NCBI GenBank assembly: GCA_016193565.1
Contig: JACPRY010000011.1
Coordinates: forward strand, 1 to 35,708
From: Armatimonadota bacterium
Lineage (GTDB): Bacteria > Sysuimicrobiota > Sysuimicrobiia > Sysuimicrobiales > Kaftiobacteriaceae
Length of the DNA stretch: 35,708 bases
Reading direction: 5' to 3'
Under the pieces are notes generated by a model. The model was given only the letters and a program-made list of their open reading frames with translations, made no database searches and had not been told where the DNA came from. This document shows positions 7,026-15,252 of this stretch, piece by piece. Position numbers and translations under genes: made by a program. Each line of letters opens with the position of its first letter. The stretch's first letter is position 1.

Positions 7026-7378
7026 TGTTGACAGGCCAGATCAGGGTCCAGCATCTGAACGGGGTCCTTGTCGCCTCACTCGAAGGCGAAGTTGACATCG
7101 CCAACGCCGCGCAACTGGGGGCGCAACTCACCGCGGCGGTCCCCAATACCGTCTCCGGCTTCGTGCTGGACCTGACACCCACGACGTACATGGACAGCCG
7201 TGGTATCCATCTGATTCTCGACCTCGCCGAGCGCGGGCAGCGGGGACAGCAGCAGATGCGGCTCGTGGTCCCAGAACAGTCGCACATCCGCCGCATTCTC
7301 TTCCTCTCCCGCGTGCAAGATGCGGTGCCGATCGACACGGCCGTGGACGAGGCCGTGGCCGCGATGACGACCCGCTGA
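7022..7378 (+). CDS. STAS-domain anti-sigma factor antagonist (RsbV/SpoIIAA type)
   Basis: 118 residues covering a single STAS domain: VLVASLEGEVDIANAAQLG, then LDLTPTTYMDSRGIHLILDLAERG, where the Ser in MDSRG is the usual phosphorylation site, then LRLVV..VQDAVPIDTAVDEAV. Such proteins bind an RsbW-type kinase when unphosphorylated and release its partner. AGGAGG lies 7 nt before the GTG at 7022 and 10 nt before an in-frame ATG at 7025; either start overlaps the stop of the fusion gene (GTGATG), so translation is coupled. No sigma factor gene is nearby, so the output target is unknown and may be encoded elsewhere or not be a sigma factor. Confidence 0.93.
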   Translation: MMLTGQIRVQHLNGVLVASLEGEVDIANAAQLGAQLTAAVPNTVSGFVLDLTPTTYMDSRGIHLILDLAERGQRGQQQMRLVVPEQSHIRRILFLSRVQDAVPIDTAVDEAVAAMTTR

Positions 7379-7401
7379 GACCGGTCTCGGGCCACTCAAC
7401 T

Positions 7402-7438
7402 TTCCGCAAAACAAGGGCCGTGCGGAACTCTCGCGGAA
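7402..7438. promoter_or_regulatory. Inverted repeat (operator candidate) before the XRE-TPR gene
   Basis: TTCCGCA - 12 bp - TGCGGAA is a perfect 7-bp inverted repeat, and a third half-site GCGGAA follows at 7433-7438. It fills the 73-bp gap between the STAS gene and the XRE-TPR start. Spacing of half-sites by about one to two helix turns suits a dimeric regulator, possibly autoregulation by the XRE protein; a weak hairpin is the alternative. Confidence 0.4.
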
Positions 7439-7451
7439 ACGAACGGTCACC

Positions 7452-8777
7452 GTGGCAGAGTCCAAGCCAGCGAAAGCGCCGGTATGGCTAAAGCGGCTCG
7501 GGAATCGGATCCGGCAAGTCCGCAGGATCCGGGGCCTCACCCAGACCGACCTCGCACAGCCAAGTCTCACGAAGAGTTTCATCAGCCTGCTCGAATCGGG
7601 TCGTACCTACCCCTCGGTCGGTACGCTCGTCGCGCTCGCAAACCGGCTCCAGACCTCCCTGGCCCTGCTGCTGCTCGAAGACGCCGATCTCCCGCGGGAA
7701 ACGACGTTGACGCTATTGAACCTCTCGCGCGCGCTGGCGGCTCGCGGTCTAGACTCAGTTGATGATCTCCTCGCCGCGGCCGAGGCGCTCTCAACCCAGG
7801 CCGATGATCTGCGAGCCGAAATCATCCTGACGCGCGGCGACATCGCGGCTGCTCAGGGCCGGGTGACCGAGGCGGGGAAGATCCTCACCGACGCGCTGTC
7901 TTGGGTGCGCAAGCGCCGGCTGCGGGCCTACGAACCCCGCATCATCGCACGCCTCGCCTTGTACGCGCAGCAACAGAGTGACACCGGCGCCGCGCGCACG
8001 CATCTCGAAGAGGCTCTGAACCAGTTCAGGGCGACGCGAACGCTGCGTTCCGTCGACGGCTGTGACGCCATGCTTGCCTATGCGGGAATGTTGACCGAAG
8101 GAGGCCGGCCCGCGCGCGCGCTGCGCGTCCTGCTGGATGTCGCGCGAGTCGCGGAGCGGCAGGATCTGCCCCTGATCCGAGGCCGGGCCTACATCGGCAT
8201 GGCGCGCGCACACCTGCAGGCCGGTCGTGCGCACGACGCGTCCGATGCGCTCCGCCACGCGAAGGACGCCCTGGAAGACGTGACCGATTCTGTCGAGCTG
8301 GTCCGCACCCTGCGAGCGCTCGCTGATCTGCAGGCTGCCGCAGGCCACCACCAGGATGCGCACGCCTCCTTGCAGCAGGCGGTGCGCCTCGTTGAGAAAT
8401 CTCCCGACGCACGGCTGCGCGCCGCGGTGCTGGCGGATCTGGCCAGGGTCCTGGCCCAGCTGAACAAGTACGACGACGCGTTGAGGGCCGCGAGGGCTGG
8501 GCTCGATCTGCTTCGCGCGCACCCTGATGCCCATCAGCGCGGGCGGTTGCTCGTGACGATGGCCCGCGTGACCCGAGCACTGAAACGGCCCAAACAGGCG
8601 GTAGAGCATTTCCGGGACGCCATCGCGATTTTCAAAAAGGGCAGACACCAGGCCGATCTCGCAGAGACGGCGCGGGAATTGGGAATGTATCTCAAGGAGC
8701 GCGGGGAGAACGCCGACGCGGCGGAGTATCTAGCGATGGCGATCACGGCGGAGCGCTCTGGGCCTCGAAGAGGATAG
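7452..8777 (+). CDS. XRE-family DNA-binding protein with TPR domain
   Basis: 441 residues. Residues 13-70 form a Cro/CI-type helix-turn-helix (LGNRIRQVRRIRGLTQTDLAQPSLTKSFISLLESGRTYPSVGTLVALANRL). The rest is alpha-helical with about eight TPR-like pairs (for example GDIAAAQGRVTEAGKILTDALSWV, AYIGMARAHLQAGRAHDASDALRHA, ALRAARAGLDLL). This is the arrangement of Rgg/PlcR/NprR-like or antibiotic-cluster regulators, in which the TPR part binds a peptide or protein. No peptide gene was seen beside it. The GTG at 7452 is used; the ATG at 7484 is out of frame and no strong Shine-Dalgarno is present. It follows the partner-switch operon on the same strand after 73 bp, with an operator-like repeat in between, so it may be a separate unit. 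Confidence 0.88.
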   Translation: MAESKPAKAPVWLKRLGNRIRQVRRIRGLTQTDLAQPSLTKSFISLLESGRTYPSVGTLVALANRLQTSLALLLLEDADLPRETTLTLLNLSRALAARGLDSVDDLLAAAEALSTQADDLRAEIILTRGDIAAAQGRVTEAGKILTDALSWVRKRRLRAYEPRIIARLALYAQQQSDTGAARTHLEEALNQFRATRTLRSVDGCDAMLAYAGMLTEGGRPARALRVLLDVARVAERQDLPLIRGRAYIGMARAHLQAGRAHDASDALRHAKDALEDVTDSVELVRTLRALADLQAAAGHHQDAHASLQQAVRLVEKSPDARLRAAVLADLARVLAQLNKYDDALRAARAGLDLLRAHPDAHQRGRLLVTMARVTRALKRPKQAVEHFRDAIAIFKKGRHQADLAETARELGMYLKERGENADAAEYLAMAITAERSGPRRG

Positions 8778-8783
8778 TCTTCA

Positions 8784-8791
8784 GGTATAAT
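8784..8791 (+). promoter_or_regulatory. -10 element probably belonging to tRNA-Ser(CGA)
   Basis: GGTATAAT right after the XRE-TPR stop. It is 107 nt from the tRNA, but 92 of these are the palindromic repeat at 8801-8892; without that insert the gap would be about 15 nt, the same as at the other tRNAs here. No good -35 was seen. Confidence 0.45.
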
Positions 8792-8800
8792 CGGCAAGGA

Positions 8801-8892
8801 CCCATTCGACTCGCCCAGCTCGTTGGGCTCGCTCACGGTCTTCGACCGGCTCGCGAGCGAATGCCCTGAGCGAACGAAGTGAGTCGAAGGGC
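8801..8892 (-). repeat. Dispersed palindromic repeat, copy 1
   Basis: Read on the minus strand: GCCCTTCGACTC...GCTCAGGGCATTCG...GGTCGAAGACC...GAGCGAGCCC...GGGCGAGTCGAATG. It matches copy 2 at 15858-15966 over its whole length apart from an internal gap of about 17 bp and some substitutions. Each copy can fold into several hairpins. No ORF. It sits between a -10 box and tRNA-Ser(CGA), seemingly inserted there. Confidence 0.8.
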
Positions 8893-8898
8893 TGCCGC

Positions 8899-8987
8899 GG
8901 AGGGGTGCCCCGAACTGGAAAGGGACCGGTCTCGAAAACCGGCGGGGGGAAACCCCCTTGTGGGTTCGAGTCCCACCCCCTCCGCCA
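8899..8987 (+). tRNA. tRNA-Ser, anticodon CGA
   Basis: An 89-nt class II tRNA: acceptor GGAGGGG/CCCCTCC, anticodon stem CCGGT/ACCGG around CTCGAAA (anticodon CGA, codon TCG), long variable arm CGGGGGGAAACCCCCTT, T-arm GTGGG-TTCGAGT-CCCAC, discriminator G, CCA encoded. The long variable arm is the Ser identity feature read by the SerS encoded at 22271. Confidence 0.95.
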
Positions 8988-9097
8988 TAAACCAAAACGT
9001 TCGGACGATTAGGTATCCACGATCACCGCCCCCATGTAACACCCGCATCACGGAGCCCCAGGAATGACGCGGCCGGCGTCAAAATGTGCCTCACCGA

Positions 9098-12000
9098 ATG
9101 ACAACAGCGACCACCTGCTGGAACTGCGGATTCGAGAACCAGTCCGGGGCGAAGTTTTGCGCCAACTGCGGCAAATCCCAGCGGCAGCCGTGCCCGGAAT
9201 GCGGCGCCGACGTGCCGGAGGGATCGCGGTTTTGCCCGAACTGCGGGATTCCACTGGCCTCCCGGCCGCAGCCCGCCGCCGGATCCTCCGGACCCGTGCT
9301 CACCGCCGAGACCCGGCGCGTGATCACCGTGCTGTTCGCCGATCTCGTCGGATCGACTGGTCTCACGGAACGCCTCGACCCCGAAGAAGCTCGTGATGTC
9401 ATCAAGAAATTCTACGACGTTGCCCAGCACATCGTTGAACGCTGGTACGAGGGCTCGATCGCCAACTACCTCGGCGACGGGGTGCTGGCCGTCTTCGGTC
9501 TGCCTGCCGCCCACGAAAACGACCCAGAGCGCGCGGTCCGGGCAGGGCTCGCGATCCGCGACGCCATGCCGAACCTCAACGACCACCTCCGCACCACGCA
9601 CGGGATCCAGTTGTCGGTCCGCGTCGGGATCAATACGGGTGAAGTCGTCGCGGCATCGGGATCCACGTTCGACCGTGACTTCCTCATCTCAGACGCGGTC
9701 ACAACGGCGGCCCGCCTGCAGCAAGCCGTGCCCGCAGGAACGGTCGTCATCGGAGAGCGCACCTACCGCCTGACCAAAGACAGCATCGAGTACCGCGAAC
9801 TCCCGCCGCTCGAGGTGAAAGGCAAAGATGCGCCACTGCCCGTGTGGGCGGGCGTCGCCCCGCTCCCCGAAACTGTCGACGTGCGCCGGATCACGGCCCC
9901 GCTCGTCGGCCGCCATGCCGAGCTCGGGCTCCTGCGCCATCTTTACGAACGCAGCCGCGACGCGAACCTTGTGCAACTCGTCACCATCCTCGGACAGACA
10001 GGCGTCGGGAAGAGCCGACTCCTGCGAGAATTCCTGGCTGTCGTTCGGGAGACCGACAACCCGCCGATGGTGCTTCGGGGCCGCAGCATCGCGTTCGGCA
10101 GCCAGATCGGCTACCACGCGCTGCTCGACATTCTGCGGGGACAGGCCGGATTACTCGATACCGATTCGCCCGACCTCGTGCGGAGCAAGATCCGCGACTG
10201 GCTGCATGAGTTGCTGCCCGGCAGAGATGATCTTGTGGATGGAATGCTTCTCACCTTTGGAACCGGCGAAATTGCGGACGATCCGAGTCTCGTCCGCCAG
10301 CGCCTGTTTAGTAGCTGGAAGGACCTCGTGGTCGGGCTCGCGGATGCGCGCCCCGTCGTCCTGGCGCTCGAGGACCTTCACTGGGCGGACGACGGAGTTC
10401 TGGATCTCATCCAGTTGTTCGCAGAGGCGTCGGAAGGCAGCTCGCTGTTCATCATCTGCCTGGCGCGGCCAGAACTTCTCGAACGCCGTCCCACCTGGCC
10501 GGGGGCGCGGCGCGACAGTACGAACATCGAACTCCCGCCGCTCCGCCAGCACGAGGCCGAGCAGCTGGCCGCAGCGTTGAGCAGCGAGGCCCTCACGTCG
10601 GAGGTTCGCCAGACCGTGGCGCTGCGCGCCGGCGGGAACCCCCTGTTTGTCGAGGAGCTCGTGCGCATGCTCCTCGAAGGCAGCGCACCTGGTGCCGCGA
10701 TCCCCGAGACCGTGCAGGCGGTTATCACAGCCAGACTCGACCGGCTTCCAGCCAATGAGCGCAGGACGCTGCAGGCGGCCGCCGTGATCGGCCGCGCCTT
10801 CTGGCCGTCGGCGGTCGCACCCATCGCGGGATTACCGGTCGAAGAGGTGCCGAAGACGGTTGAAGCGCTCATCAGCAAGGAGCTGGTGATCTCCCGACCC
10901 CGCTCTGCTGTGTCTGGAGAGCGGGAGTTCGCGTTTCGCCACATCCTTACCCGCGATATCGCGTACGCGATGCTGCCGAAGGCGCAACGGCAGCGGGCGC
11001 ACGCGGAAGCGGCACGGTGGCTCGAAGCCCGGGCCGGTGAGCGATCAGAAGAAGTTGTCGAGATTCTCGCCGAGCACCTGCATCTGGCCGGCGACGCTGC
11101 TCGCGCCGCGATCTACTTCCACCGTGCGGCAAACAAGGCCAGGCGGCTGTATGCCAACGCAGACGCGATCAGTCTGTTCGAACGGGCACTGGGGGCTGCT
11201 GAAGCGGCGGGACGCCCCGCCCAGCAGCTGGCGGAGATCTCTCGCGATCGCGGGGATGTGCACCAGCTGCTCGGTCACTACGATTTGGCGATGACCGACT
11301 TCCAGCGCGGGCTGGTGGCGGCGCGGCAGGCAGGTGATCTCCGGCAGGAAGCCGGACTTGAGAATCGCATCGGCCTCATCTTCCACCGGCAGTTGGAGCT
11401 GGATGAAGCCGAGCGGCACTTCACCAGCGCCATCGCCCTGGCGCGGGAGGCCGGCGAGCGCCTGACGCTGGGCCGGTCGCTGGTCGATCTCGCCAACATC
11501 GCCTGGGATCGCGGACGGATGGATCCAACGCATCCCGCACTCGTGGAGGGGCTGACGCTTCTGCGCGAGGACAACGATCTGTCGGGCCTGGCGCGCGCGC
11601 TGAACCTCATGTGCATGGGACAGACCGGTGCGGGGAACGGCGAGCTCGCCATCGCTGCGGCCCAACAGGCGCTGGAGGCCGCCCGGGCGGCCGGGGACAA
11701 GTCAAGAACGGCGACCAGCCTGAGCTATCTCTCTGTCGTCCACGGCTTCTTGGGACGGTACGCCGAAGCGCTCCCCTACGCCGAGGACGCGATCCGCCTC
11801 GCCGAAGAGATCGGCGACCGCCGGCGCATCACGTACACGCATTTCTTCATCGGCCGGGTTCTGGTCAACTGGGGACACTGGGGGGATGCCGTACAGCATC
11901 TGGAGCTCGGCCGGAGGATGGGAATGGCCCGCATCACGGAGCCATGGTCGTACTACTTCCTGGGCCTCGCTTACCACATGCTCGGGGACTCGGAGCGCGC

Positions 12001-12583
12001 GAAGACGATCTGGACCGAGGGGTCGCATCTGGAAGCACGCTCGCCGGCCTGGAAGGCGATGGCCCTGCTCTCGGGGATCGGAGCAGCACGGCTGAGTCAG
12101 GAGACCGCGACGCTGGATCGGTTGCTCGGCGAGATGCTGGCGATGCCCTTCGGCATCTTCATCCCATCCGATGCGGAAACGCTGCTCCCGGCCGGCGAGG
12201 CGCTGCTGGACCTGGGGCGCGCGCACGACGCCCAGGGCTTCCTGGATGCCCGCCGGGCCGGTGTCCAGAAACTTGACGCTCCGCCGCATCTTGCTTCGAT
12301 GGCGATCCTCGATGCTCAGCTGGCGGTCCGGCGCGGAGACAAGGCAAAGGCTCTCCAGAATCTCGACCGCGCGGTGCAGTGGAGCCTTCGCAGTGAAGAT
12401 GCGATCCGCGAGTGGCGGGCGCGCGAACTGCGCCTGACGCTGAGCAACCGCAACGACGACCGTGACGCACTCCGTACGCTGATTCAGCGCATCGCATCGG
12501 GCCTGACCGATGAGCACCGCCGCATCTTCATGGTCAGTCCGCGGACGGTGGCAGCACTCGGCGAAGAACAACACTCAAATTGA
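9098..12583 (+). CDS. Zinc-ribbon / class III nucleotidyl cyclase-like / AAA ATPase / TPR protein
   Basis: 1161 residues from ATG 9098 (a GTG four codons upstream is the track start; neither has a good ribosome site). Order: two zinc ribbons (CWNCG..CANCG, CPECG..CPNCG, residues 7-50); a class III cyclase domain (about 73-260) with metal Asp82 in FADLVGST and Asp127 in YLGDGVLAVFG; an AAA/STAND-like ATPase with P-loop GQTGVGKS and Walker B VVLALEDLHWADD; then helical TPR repeats to the end. This is the architecture of large cyclase-ATPase regulators common in soil and GC-rich bacteria. The Lys that selects adenine (usual EKF-x-GD) is Asn here (ANYLGD), and the usual VN-x-AAR Asn is Thr (VTTAARL), so cyclase activity may be lost or altered. 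A Crp-type protein with an intact ligand pocket is encoded 1.7 kb away. It is cytoplasmic and stands alone. Confidence 0.88.
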   Translation: MTTATTCWNCGFENQSGAKFCANCGKSQRQPCPECGADVPEGSRFCPNCGIPLASRPQPAAGSSGPVLTAETRRVITVLFADLVGSTGLTERLDPEEARDVIKKFYDVAQHIVERWYEGSIANYLGDGVLAVFGLPAAHENDPERAVRAGLAIRDAMPNLNDHLRTTHGIQLSVRVGINTGEVVAASGSTFDRDFLISDAVTTAARLQQAVPAGTVVIGERTYRLTKDSIEYRELPPLEVKGKDAPLPVWAGVAPLPETVDVRRITAPLVGRHAELGLLRHLYERSRDANLVQLVTILGQTGVGKSRLLREFLAVVRETDNPPMVLRGRSIAFGSQIGYHALLDILRGQAGLLDTDSPDLVRSKIRDWLHELLPGRDDLVDGMLLTFGTGEIADDPSLVRQRLFSSWKDLVVGLADARPVVLALEDLHWADDGVLDLIQLFAEASEGSSLFIICLARPELLERRPTWPGARRDSTNIELPPLRQHEAEQLAAALSSEALTSEVRQTVALRAGGNPLFVEELVRMLLEGSAPGAAIPETVQAVITARLDRLPANERRTLQAAAVIGRAFWPSAVAPIAGLPVEEVPKTVEALISKELVISRPRSAVSGEREFAFRHILTRDIAYAMLPKAQRQRAHAEAARWLEARAGERSEEVVEILAEHLHLAGDAARAAIYFHRAANKARRLYANADAISLFERALGAAEAAGRPAQQLAEISRDRGDVHQLLGHYDLAMTDFQRGLVAARQAGDLRQEAGLENRIGLIFHRQLELDEAERHFTSAIALAREAGERLTLGRSLVDLANIAWDRGRMDPTHPALVEGLTLLREDNDLSGLARALNLMCMGQTGAGNGELAIAAAQQALEAARAAGDKSRTATSLSYLSVVHGFLGRYAEALPYAEDAIRLAEEIGDRRRITYTHFFIGRVLVNWGHWGDAVQHLELGRRMGMARITEPWSYYFLGLAYHMLGDSERAKTIWTEGSHLEARSPAWKAMALLSGIGAARLSQETATLDRLLGEMLAMPFGIFIPSDAETLLPAGEALLDLGRAHDAQGFLDARRAGVQKLDAPPHLASMAILDAQLAVRRGDKAKALQNLDRAVQWSLRSEDAIREWRARELRLTLSNRNDDRDALRTLIQRIASGLTDEHRRIFMVSPRTVAALGEEQHSN

Positions 12584-12608
12584 CACGCTCGAGAGCGTCT
12601 CCTATCAT
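12580..12608 (+). promoter_or_regulatory. Sigma70-type promoter of tRNA-Ser(GGA)
   Basis: TTGACA - 17 bp - TATCAT, with the -10 ending 21 nt before the tRNA. The -35 overlaps the stop codon of the cyclase/TPR gene. It is one of the best promoter matches in the window. Confidence 0.8.
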
Positions 12609-12629
12609 GAAGTCGCCCCGTTCCCTCGC

Positions 12630-12719
12630 GGTGGGGTGCGAGAGCGGACGATTCGGCGCGCCTGGAGAGCGCGTAGGCGGGGAACCGTCTCGTGGGTTCA
12701 AATCCCACCCCCACCGCCA
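12630..12719 (+). tRNA. tRNA-Ser, anticodon GGA
   Basis: A 90-nt class II tRNA: acceptor GGTGGGG/CCCCACC, anticodon stem CGCGC/GCGCG around CTGGAGA (anticodon GGA, codons TCC/TCT), long variable arm TAGGCGGGGAACCGTCT, T-arm GTGGG-TTCAAAT-CCCAC, discriminator G, CCA encoded. Confidence 0.95.
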
Positions 12720-12801
12720 TTTGCGCGTGAATCCACATGGTCAAACGTCAACAGAAATTCCGCACCTGGTCGCACCACTGCGGTGTTGCGCTACTCTGCG
12801 G

Positions 12802-14004
12802 TCAAGACGCAGCACCTTGCCCGCTCGCTGTAGTCTGCACGGGCCCAACCGGCAGTTCATCTTCCTTCTCTTCGAACAATGCCAAATATGGAGCGTAACG
12901 GAAACGACGATTCCGGCGACCTCCTGTCGTCTCTTCGAGAAGGCCGATGGCTTCGAGCTTGTCAACAAGGTTGTTGGCGGTTACAAAGGCTACATCGAGA
13001 TGGCGAGTAACAAAATTCACAGTAACAATCGGACTCTGGAACAATAAGTCGAGAAGGCGCAGCCCATTCGCCCCGACACGATTTTGCTGGAGCGATGCTC
13101 GATGTCGCTCACGGAGATTCACAATCGCACGCGCGGTCCTGGTTGCCTCCTCTGCTGTTTCTGCCACCCCTCCCAGGAAGAAGGTCAACCACCCTTCCCA
13201 GTCTCCTGCATCGCGCACCCTCATTAGGCGCGCATAATATTCATCACGATGGCGTTTCAAATAGTGGCTTAAGTAGAGCAACGGACGACTGAGGACAGCT
13301 TTTCGAACGAGCAGGAATGTGATGAGAAGCCGGCCGATGCGCCCGTTCCCATCCAGAAATGGATGGATTGTCTCGAACTGGGCATGCGCCAGACCGCAAA
13401 GAATTAACGCGGGTAGATCGCTCTCGGCATTGAGAAACTGCTCGAGGTTGTTGAGTGCCTCATTCATCTCGTTCGGCGGCGGAGGGACAAACGTAGCCTG
13501 AGCGATCGGTGTATTCGGCGGGCCAATCCAGTTTTGGTTCTTCCTAAACTCCCCCGGCTGACGAGTACCTCCCCGGACTCCACGGAGAAGTTCGGCGTGG
13601 ATTTCACGGATAAGCCGAAGTGAAAGCGGAAGGGTTTCCAAGCGCCCCAGTCCGTAGTTCATTGCCCGGACGTATCTGACGACTTCCTGCACGTCGTACG
13701 GAACACGGGACGCCTTGGGATCAGCCTCAAAGGTCAACAGGTCTTCAAGAGTGCTCTGGGTACCCTCAATTTGGGAGCTAAGGACTGCCTCACGCCGAAC
13801 GTAGAGTGCGACAAAAAAGTCAGGGTTCGGTAGAATCAGGCTGACGCCGTCCAGCCTACCCAACGCTTGGTCCGCACGAGAGAGGATCCCACTGAGGGGT
13901 TCAATTTCAACCGGCGGAAGGGGCGGCAATGGCTCAGGAACAAACGCCTGATAGCCCTGAGGCTGCAACATATAGCGTCCAGCGCGCGAAGTTCGTACAG
14001 CCAT
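12802..14004 (-). CDS. Fic-domain protein (probable AMP transferase), class II with built-in inhibitor
   Basis: 400 residues. An N-terminal helical part carries SSQIEG (residues 76-81), which fits the (S/T)xxxE(G/N) inhibitory helix; its Glu80 would block the ATP gamma-phosphate. The Fic core motif HPFLDGNGRIGR starts at His214 and is intact. The C-terminal 100 residues look like a winged helix (LRLLDLLFQSPIVTVNFVTRHLDVAFVTANNLVDKLEAIGLLEE). Fic enzymes usually transfer AMP to protein hydroxyls; this inhibitor-helix-before-Fic layout is that of stand-alone class II proteins, so no separate antitoxin gene is needed and none is seen. The coding strand and the upstream 110 bp are richer in A+T than the neighbours, and the gene lies just after tRNA-Ser(GGA), which hints at transfer, but no flanking repeat was found. 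Confidence 0.92.
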   Translation of the reverse strand: MAVRTSRAGRYMLQPQGYQAFVPEPLPPLPPVEIEPLSGILSRADQALGRLDGVSLILPNPDFFVALYVRREAVLSSQIEGTQSTLEDLLTFEADPKASRVPYDVQEVVRYVRAMNYGLGRLETLPLSLRLIREIHAELLRGVRGGTRQPGEFRKNQNWIGPPNTPIAQATFVPPPPNEMNEALNNLEQFLNAESDLPALILCGLAHAQFETIHPFLDGNGRIGRLLITFLLVRKAVLSRPLLYLSHYLKRHRDEYYARLMRVRDAGDWEGWLTFFLGGVAETAEEATRTARAIVNLRERHRASLQQNRVGANGLRLLDLLFQSPIVTVNFVTRHLDVAFVTANNLVDKLEAIGLLEETTGGRRNRRFRYAPYLALFEEKEDELPVGPVQTTASGQGAAS

Positions 14005-14123
14005 CTCTAATCGGTACCTGTATTTAAGCGAAATATGATAGCCACAAGTCTTATTTTAGCATAGAGGTATTTTCCAAAACAAGAGGAATTCTACAGACCA
14101 TCGGTATAAAGTTTATGCACGAT

Positions 14124-14147
14124 ACACAAACAGACGTCTGTAAGTGT
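14124..14147. promoter_or_regulatory. Palindrome upstream of the Crp-type gene
   Basis: ACAC-AA-ACAGACGTCTGT-AA-GTGT: a perfect 12-bp palindrome inside a 24-bp interrupted one, in the AT-rich gap between the divergent Fic and Crp-type genes. It is not a Crp consensus site. It could be an operator for either gene. Confidence 0.4.
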
Positions 14148-14267
14148 GCCTCCGGGGCCGCCTTCTTCACTAAGTTCGTTCGCTGCAGGAACCTGCGTTC
14201 CACTCTGCAACCAAGACGAGTCCACGTCGCAGGAGCTTCTTTCGGTCCCCCGAAGGGCCTTCCCACG

Positions 14268-14954
14268 ATGTCCGCGGACGTGCGGGAACTGCTGAGGAAA
14301 ATCTCAATCTTTGGGGACCTGGACGATCGCGCGCTCACGGGGCTGGCCGAGCACCTGCGCCGGCGCACCTTCCGCAAGAACACGATGATCTTCCATAAAG
14401 AGCAGGCCGGCGACGCGCTGTACCTTGTCGAATCCGGCCACGTGCGGATCTTCCTGCCGACCGAGAGCGGCGAAGAGCTCACGGTCGACGTCGCGGGACC
14501 CGGCGATGTCTTCGGCGAGCTCGCACTCCTCGACGGGCGGCCCCGGTCAGCGAGCGCGGAGACAGTCGAGGATGCCTCGATTTATGTGCTTAGCCGCGAG
14601 GACTTCCAGCGATTCCTAGTGGCGACATCGCAGTTCGCCGCCTCGCTTATCGCGCTGCTCAGCACCCGCATCCGCCAGATCACGGAATACGCGGAAAGTC
14701 TCGCCTTCCTCGATATCCACGGCCGTGTCGCGCGCACGCTGCTGCAGATGGCAGAGCGGTACGGCATGCGGAGCAACGGCGGGATCGAAATCGACTTCGA
14801 CATGACCCAGGCGGAACTTGCCAGTATGGTCGGCGCCACTCGAGAACGAGTAAACCGTGCGCTGGCTTCCTTCCGCACCCAGGGACTCGTCGAACTCCGC
14901 GGCAAGAAGATTGTGCTGCTGGACGCGACTCGACTGAAGCAGCGTATCTACTAG
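14268..14954 (+). CDS. Crp/Fnr-family transcription regulator
   Basis: 228 residues from ATG 14268. The track ORF begins 51 codons earlier, but that extension (MHDTQTDVCKC...) has no family likeness, and from 14268 the length equals that of Crp. Residues 12-115 form the cyclic-nucleotide beta-roll, with GELALLDGRPRSAS matching the GE...RS ligand pocket of E. coli CRP. A dimer helix follows (about 120-145). The HTH near the end has ATRERVNRAL: R192, E193 and R197 line up with CRP R180, E181 and R185, which read GTGA. No Cys cluster for an iron-sulfur centre as in Fnr. Inference: a cAMP-type Crp; a GTGA-N6-TCAC site lies about 300 bp downstream, before lepB. It converges with a small ORF one base after its stop. 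Confidence 0.92.
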   Translation: MSADVRELLRKISIFGDLDDRALTGLAEHLRRRTFRKNTMIFHKEQAGDALYLVESGHVRIFLPTESGEELTVDVAGPGDVFGELALLDGRPRSASAETVEDASIYVLSREDFQRFLVATSQFAASLIALLSTRIRQITEYAESLAFLDIHGRVARTLLQMAERYGMRSNGGIEIDFDMTQAELASMVGATRERVNRALASFRTQGLVELRGKKIVLLDATRLKQRIY

Positions 14955-14955
14955 G

Positions 14956-15171
14956 CTACAGCACGAGCGCGACGGCCTTGTCTTTGCCCGTCCGATCCGG
15001 CTCGCGCCTTATGATCCTGACTCGCCCAGACGCCTGCCTATCATGACCCTGATTGCGCATGGCCCGCATCAACCGGTCTCCCTCGGCGTTGTAGTGAGGA
15101 ATCCGGCCGAATTCACGCGCAATTAACCCTATCAGTTCCGCTCCGCGCTCCCAGACCTGTCGCCACTGCAT
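14956..15171 (-). CDS. Small hypothetical protein
   Basis: 71 residues (MQWRQVWERGAELIGLIAREFG...) with ATG 15171 preceded by GGGAGGCGGC at a good distance, the strongest reason to call it. The sequence is charged and partly helical, with a very basic C-terminal third (ASGRVRIIRREPDRTGKDKAVALVL); I recognise no family. The track extends the frame to 15561, but that part lies opposite lepB and is a shadow. It is convergent with the Crp-type gene and divergent from lepB, sharing the Crp-like site with it. Confidence 0.5.
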   Translation of the reverse strand: MQWRQVWERGAELIGLIAREFGRIPHYNAEGDRLMRAMRNQGHDRQASGRVRIIRREPDRTGKDKAVALVL

Positions 15172-15252
15172 GATGCCGCCTCCCAGCCACGGTATGGTGA
15201 CACTGTACGGACTGGGGGTCTGAGTCGCGATTTCTGTGGTCACAGAGCGGGG

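Noticed and set aside
12720-14110. Genomic island integrated at tRNA-Ser(GGA)
   Set aside because: No repeat of the tRNA 3' end and no integrase were found after the Fic gene.
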